NCBI GenBank assembly: GCA_016719465.1
Contig: JADJYY010000031.1
Location: 1 to 17,533, forward strand
Length of the DNA: 17,533 nucleotides
Direction of reading: 5' to 3'
From: Hydrogenophilales bacterium
GTDB lineage: Bacteria > Pseudomonadota > Gammaproteobacteria > Burkholderiales > Thiobacillaceae
Position numbers and translations under genes: made by a program. Under the pieces are notes generated by a model. That model was not told the origin of the DNA and made no database searches. It saw only the letters and a program-made list of their open reading frames with translations. Numbering within the stretch: position 1 is the first letter of the stretch; each line of letters starts with the position of its first letter. Shown here piece by piece: positions 14,738 through 17,533 of the stretch.

Positions 14738-15066
14738 AACGCCTGGTGGCCGCGCTGCTGCTGGCCTGGCTGTTTGCGCGCGACCTGGTGCTGGGCGGCT
14801 GGGCCACCCTCCGGGCCATCCTCGCGCGGCGGACCGCGCGTTCCGGCCTGGTGCGGGTGGCCTATGGCGATCTGCCCGAGTCGGCGGCCCTGCTGCTGGG
14901 CGTCCTGGTCAGCCTGACGCCGGGGGCGACCACCGTGGACATCGACCCGCAACGGCGGGAATTCCTGCTGCATCTGCTGGACCTGGACCAGGAGGACGCG
15001 GTGCGCCGGACAATCCTGGAGGAGTTCGCGCGCCCCCTGGCGGTCCTGTTCGGGAGGCGGCCATGA
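14734..15066 (+). CDS. mnhE: Na+/H+ antiporter subunit E (Mrp/Mnh), short form
   Basis: This 110-residue protein matches the second part of MnhE. One membrane helix with FARDLVLGGWATLRAIL is followed by the conserved soluble domain, in which LLGVLVSLTPGATTVDID is the family hallmark and LHLLDLDQED follows. Typical MnhE proteins are about 160 residues and carry two more N-terminal helices, which are missing here. No upstream in-frame coding for them is visible because mnhD occupies that DNA. GGGAGG precedes the ATG and the 4-nt overlap with mnhD is regular, so this looks like a naturally short subunit rather than a recent truncation. It continues the operon order A-B-C-D-E-F-G. Confidence 0.9.
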   Translation: MKRLVAALLLAWLFARDLVLGGWATLRAILARRTARSGLVRVAYGDLPESAALLLGVLVSLTPGATTVDIDPQRREFLLHLLDLDQEDAVRRTILEEFARPLAVLFGRRP

Positions 15067-15320
15067 GCCCGGTGTGGTGGCTGGCGCTCCTGGCCGGTCT
15101 TGCCACCCTGCCGGCAATGTGGCGCCTGCTGCGGGGGCCCGCCGCCGCCGACCGGGTGGTGGCCCTGGACCTGCTGTTCGCCCTGGCGGTGGCCTTCTGC
15201 CTGCTGGCGGCCCTGGCCAGCGGCCGCATGGAATTCATCGACATCGCCATCGGCCTGGCCCTGACCGGCTTTGTCGCCACCCTGGCCTGGGCCCGACTGG
15301 TGGAAAGGCGGCGGCCATGA
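15063..15320 (+). CDS. mnhF: Na+/H+ antiporter subunit F (Mrp/Mnh)
   Basis: This 85-residue protein has three hydrophobic helices and the MnhF pattern. LRGPAAADRVVALDLL near residues 23-38 is the signature (RGP...DRV.ALD), followed by FCLLAALASGRMEFIDIAIGLAL. GGGAGG lies 7 nt before the ATG. Both ends overlap neighbouring genes by 4 nt. MnhF is a small membrane subunit needed for assembly of the Mrp complex; its ion-handling role is not settled. Confidence 0.94.
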   Translation: MSPVWWLALLAGLATLPAMWRLLRGPAAADRVVALDLLFALAVAFCLLAALASGRMEFIDIAIGLALTGFVATLAWARLVERRRP

Positions 15321-15634
15321 TGCCTCTGGGTTGGGCCCTCTGTTTCCTGGGCGTCGTGGTTCTGTTCATCGCCGCGCTGGGCCTCCTGCGCCTGCCCGAT
15401 GCCCTCGCCCGGCAGCACGCCGCCACCAAGGCGGGCACCCTGGGCCTGGGACTGTTGATCCTGGGCGCCGGCCTGGCCTCCGGCCGCTGGGATTGGGCGC
15501 CCCGCCTGCTTCTGCTGCTGGTCCTGCTCATGGTCACCCTGCCCCTGGCCTCCCACGCCCTCGCGCGGGCCGCCGCGCGGAGCGGGCCGGAACCCCCGGC
15601 GGACGAAACCGGGACACGACCGCGCGGAAAATGA
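15317..15634 (+). CDS. mnhG: Na+/H+ antiporter subunit G (Mrp/Mnh)
   Basis: This 105-residue protein is the last Mrp subunit, with three membrane helices and the MnhG signature GLLRLPDALARQHAATKAGTLG at about residues 22-43. The first ATG at 15317 gives the usual 4-nt overlap with mnhF; a second ATG follows immediately at 15320 and cannot be excluded. An AAAGG motif precedes the start. A hydrophilic Pro/Arg-rich tail of about 20 residues ends at TGA 15632-15634. The next feature is the left end of the IS1634-like element about 20 bp later, so any native terminator may have been displaced. No terminator hairpin is visible. Confidence 0.93.
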   Translation: MMPLGWALCFLGVVVLFIAALGLLRLPDALARQHAATKAGTLGLGLLILGAGLASGRWDWAPRLLLLLVLLMVTLPLASHALARAAARSGPEPPADETGTRPRGK

Positions 15635-15653
15635 GGGCATCCGGAATCCACGG

Positions 15654-15669
15654 TTCCCAGAGTTCGACA
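15654..15669 (+). repeat. Left terminal inverted repeat of the IS1634-like element
   Basis: TTCCCAGAGTTCGACA matches the reverse complement of 17516-17530 with a single 1-nt gap. It lies 19 nt after the mnhG stop codon. Confidence 0.75.
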
Positions 15670-15722
15670 GATAAAGCGTTTACAACTCATTGATTATGTG
15701 AAACGCATAGTGGAATTTGGAA

Positions 15723-17380
15723 CTACATCGCCTTGGAATCGGGCTCGGGCAGGTTTACGGCATGGAAGAGCTCCCCTCTGCTCAGGTGTCAGAGTTGAGG
15801 CCGCTGGCCGTCTGACGCTGATGCAGGGTGACCTGATGAAACCGAATCCCGGGCACGATCTCCAGGGCCCGCTCGGGGCGAGTGGGTGGCGTGGTTCGCT
15901 TCAAGGCATACGCAGCACCCGATACCACCCCAGCGCCAGGAAACAGATCAAGGCACCAGGCACGAATCCGCTCGGGCAGTCGGTGGAACACCGGCGCGAT
16001 CTCGATCTCGCTCTCGAGCACCCGGCCGCGCTCGATATCCGCCAGCGCCTTCGGCACGACTGACGATCTCGGCGGGCGTGGACCCGGCATGTTGGTTACC
16101 AGAATCAGCTTGCCATCCATCATTCACGCCCGGTTCAGGACGCGCTCATGATCTCGTGGTGAACACGCTGGCCGACAGGTCGACCTTGATGATGTTCGCC
16201 AGGTGGGCATCCGCGACCGCCTTCGTAAAACGCGCGCGGTGGTGCCCGCATCCGACAGCCTCTGCCCCGGGTAGGTCTGGCCGGTGTCCTGTCCATCCAG
16301 CTTGCCCGCCCAGCGCGCCGCGTCGGCCTCCAGGGCGGCGATGCGCGCTCATCACGGGATGCCCTGTTCGGCGGCCACCTCCGGCCGATGCGCCACGATC
16401 AGACGAAAGCCTTGACAGGCCAATTCGCCCACCACTTCGGCCGTGGCCGGCTGATAGGTGTTGATGGAATTCGGCCAGCAAGGCATCGAACTCCCCCGTA
16501 ACGCCGGGCCGGCCAGGAGGAACTCCAGCGGTTCAGCGCCCACCTTGATCTGGCGGATGGCCTCCAGGGTTATCCAGGCTGAGCAACCCGATCCGCCACC
16601 AGCACCACCCGCTTGATCGGATAACGCGTCAGGACCTTCGATGGTCGGCACTTAGGTCGTTGACTCTCCGCCGCATTGCCGGCGAACACCTCACGATGAA
16701 TCGGCAGGCCTGGCGGTTTTCCACCCCAGCATGACCTGGCGGGCAATGCCGCCATCCTGGACGGTCGAACTGGCACCTCGCCGGTCTGTTCGGTGCCGCC
16801 CTCGGTACGATCGGTGGTGAGGTCTAGAAGACGATCGACAACTCCTGGTCGATCAGCGGCGCAGCAGCTCGACAGAGCCCGACTCCATCGAGTCCGCGCA
16901 CGCAGCAAAGGGTGTCCATGGTGCGCAAGATGATGGTGGTGGGTGACCGTCTCGCGCCACGTCCGGCACCTGGCTTCCTTCCAGCCAGCGCAGGATGCCG
17001 AGCTTGGACTCGGGATCGCACAGGCGGTTGAACACCAACACGCGCAGCAAGCGTTCAGCATCGAACTGGCGGCGATTGCGCAATACCCGGCGAAACGCAT
17101 CGGCAAAGCCGAGTTCGCTCCACAGCGCGCGAGCAGCCAGGTGTCGCCGATGGAGCGGGCGGGGCGAAGTCCACGCGCGCGCCCGGTGCCTTGTTCCAGC
17201 GTGCTTACCGGCCGCGCGCAGCAGGCCGTTGACCAGCGAATCGCCTCGCCGGCGCGGATCGATCCAACCCGCCCAAGGGTGGCGATGATGCTTGGCGGGA
17301 GACGCCGGTTAACGGCATCGCGGAAGGCTTCCACGAGTTCGACGAATGCCGGGGCCGGAGGTGGTGATCTTGACGAACAT
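15723..17380 (-). pseudogene. IS1634-family transposase, multiply frameshifted
   Basis: The relic starts at ATG 17380 (MFVKITTSGP) and shifts frame within about ten codons to ELVEAFRD. Recognisable pieces then follow in alternating frames: FDAERLLRVLVFNRLCDPES near 17000, PLIDQELSIVF near 16850, and LPIHREVFAGNAAE with RYPIKRVVLVADR near 16600-16700. Further pieces are LEAIRQIKVG and AVADAHLANIIKVDLSA. MMDGKLILVTNMP and IERGRVLESEIEIAPVFHRL lie near 16000-16120, and RALEIVPGIRFHQVTLHQRQ follows them. A further shift restores ELFHAVNLPEPDSKAM ending at TAG 15723-15725. The summed length of about 550 codons fits a complete IS1634 transposase, so decay is by small indels and not by large deletion. 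The protein must be inactive. Confidence 0.83.
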
Positions 17381-17515
17381 GTCGCCACTGTAAGACGTCC
17401 AGCCGATTCAATACTTCAATGAAAATAACGTGTCACTACAGACAAAAACCGGACCCATCGCCAAGTCACTGTTCCAGGGGTTCAGTTCGAAAATCAGCAG
17501 CAATCAGGCGAAAAG

Positions 17516-17530
17516 TGTCGAACTCGGGAA
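17516..17530 (-). repeat. Right terminal inverted repeat of the IS1634-like element
   Basis: TGTCGAACTCGGGAA is the reverse complement of the left end with one base missing. It lies upstream of the transposase start, as expected for the promoter-proximal end. Confidence 0.75.
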
Positions 17531-17533
17531 GTT

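Larger units (their letters stand above)
15654..17530. mobile_element. Decayed IS1634-like insertion sequence reaching the window edge
   Basis: The element carries a minus-strand IS1634-type transposase relic between imperfect terminal inverted repeats. The left end is TTCCCAGAGTTCGACA (15654-15669). The right end, TGTCGAACTCGGGAA (17516-17530), is its reverse complement apart from one extra A on the left. The outer limits are uncertain by a few bases because only three bases remain after the right repeat. A target duplication therefore cannot be tested here. Size of about 1.9 kb fits this family. Confidence 0.8.

Noticed and set aside
10223..15634. Respiratory complex I or hydrogenase-type membrane arm
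   Set aside because: The NuoL-, NuoK- and NuoN-like subunits come with MnhB, MnhE, MnhF and MnhG in Mrp order, and no peripheral-arm or NiFe genes are present.
48..17530. Composite transposon carrying the cbb and mnh genes
   Set aside because: The two flanking elements belong to different families with different terminal repeats, and both transposases are dead.

Overview
The window is high-GC proteobacterial DNA. It is dominated by an intact autotrophy locus (cbbR, then cbbLSQO) followed head-to-tail by a sodium/calcium and sodium/proton antiporter operon. The form IA RuBisCO, the CbbQ/CbbO activase pair and a divergent CbbR fit a chemolithoautotrophic beta- or gammaproteobacterium, perhaps Thiobacillus/Hydrogenophilales-like. 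The genus is inference; no rRNA or other marker gene is present.

Layout. Positions 48-1675 are a decayed IS5-like insertion sequence. It still has perfect 16-bp terminal inverted repeats and an AAAT target duplication, but its transposase has an in-frame stop and several frameshifts. Positions 1676-2059 hold no convincing gene and include an AT-rich patch. cbbR (2060-3010, minus) diverges from cbbL across a control region that holds a dyad and a seven-copy heptanucleotide tandem repeat. The plus strand then carries cbbL, cbbS, cbbQ, cbbO and a 90-codon gene of unknown function (8781-9053). Next come a CaCA-family antiporter (9138-10226) and the complete seven-gene Mrp/Mnh antiporter set mnhABCDEFG (10223-15634). 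Positions 15654-17530 are a second decayed element, of the IS1634 type, starting about 20 bp after mnhG and running to the window edge.

How the genes work together. CbbR is expected to sense Calvin-cycle metabolites and activate cbbL. CbbL and CbbS form the L8S8 RuBisCO. CbbQ (AAA+ ATPase) and CbbO (VWA adaptor) form the activase that removes inhibitory sugar phosphates from it. The Mrp complex exports Na+ at the expense of the proton gradient, and the CaCA antiporter exchanges Na+ and Ca2+. From the antiporter gene to mnhG every gene junction is a 4-nt ATGA/GTGA overlap, so the eight genes look translationally coupled.

The most unusual feature is the contrast between the two blocks. The antiporter operon has no intergenic DNA at all, while every spacer of the cbb operon is filled with a dispersed palindromic repeat, and another such repeat sits in frame inside cbbO. 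I did not find a clearly new defence, toxin or biosynthetic system. The best candidates for new biology are the repeat colonisation of the cbb operon, the repeat at the cbbR start, the uncharacterised 90-residue protein, and a possible Na+ link between the antiporters and inorganic-carbon supply.
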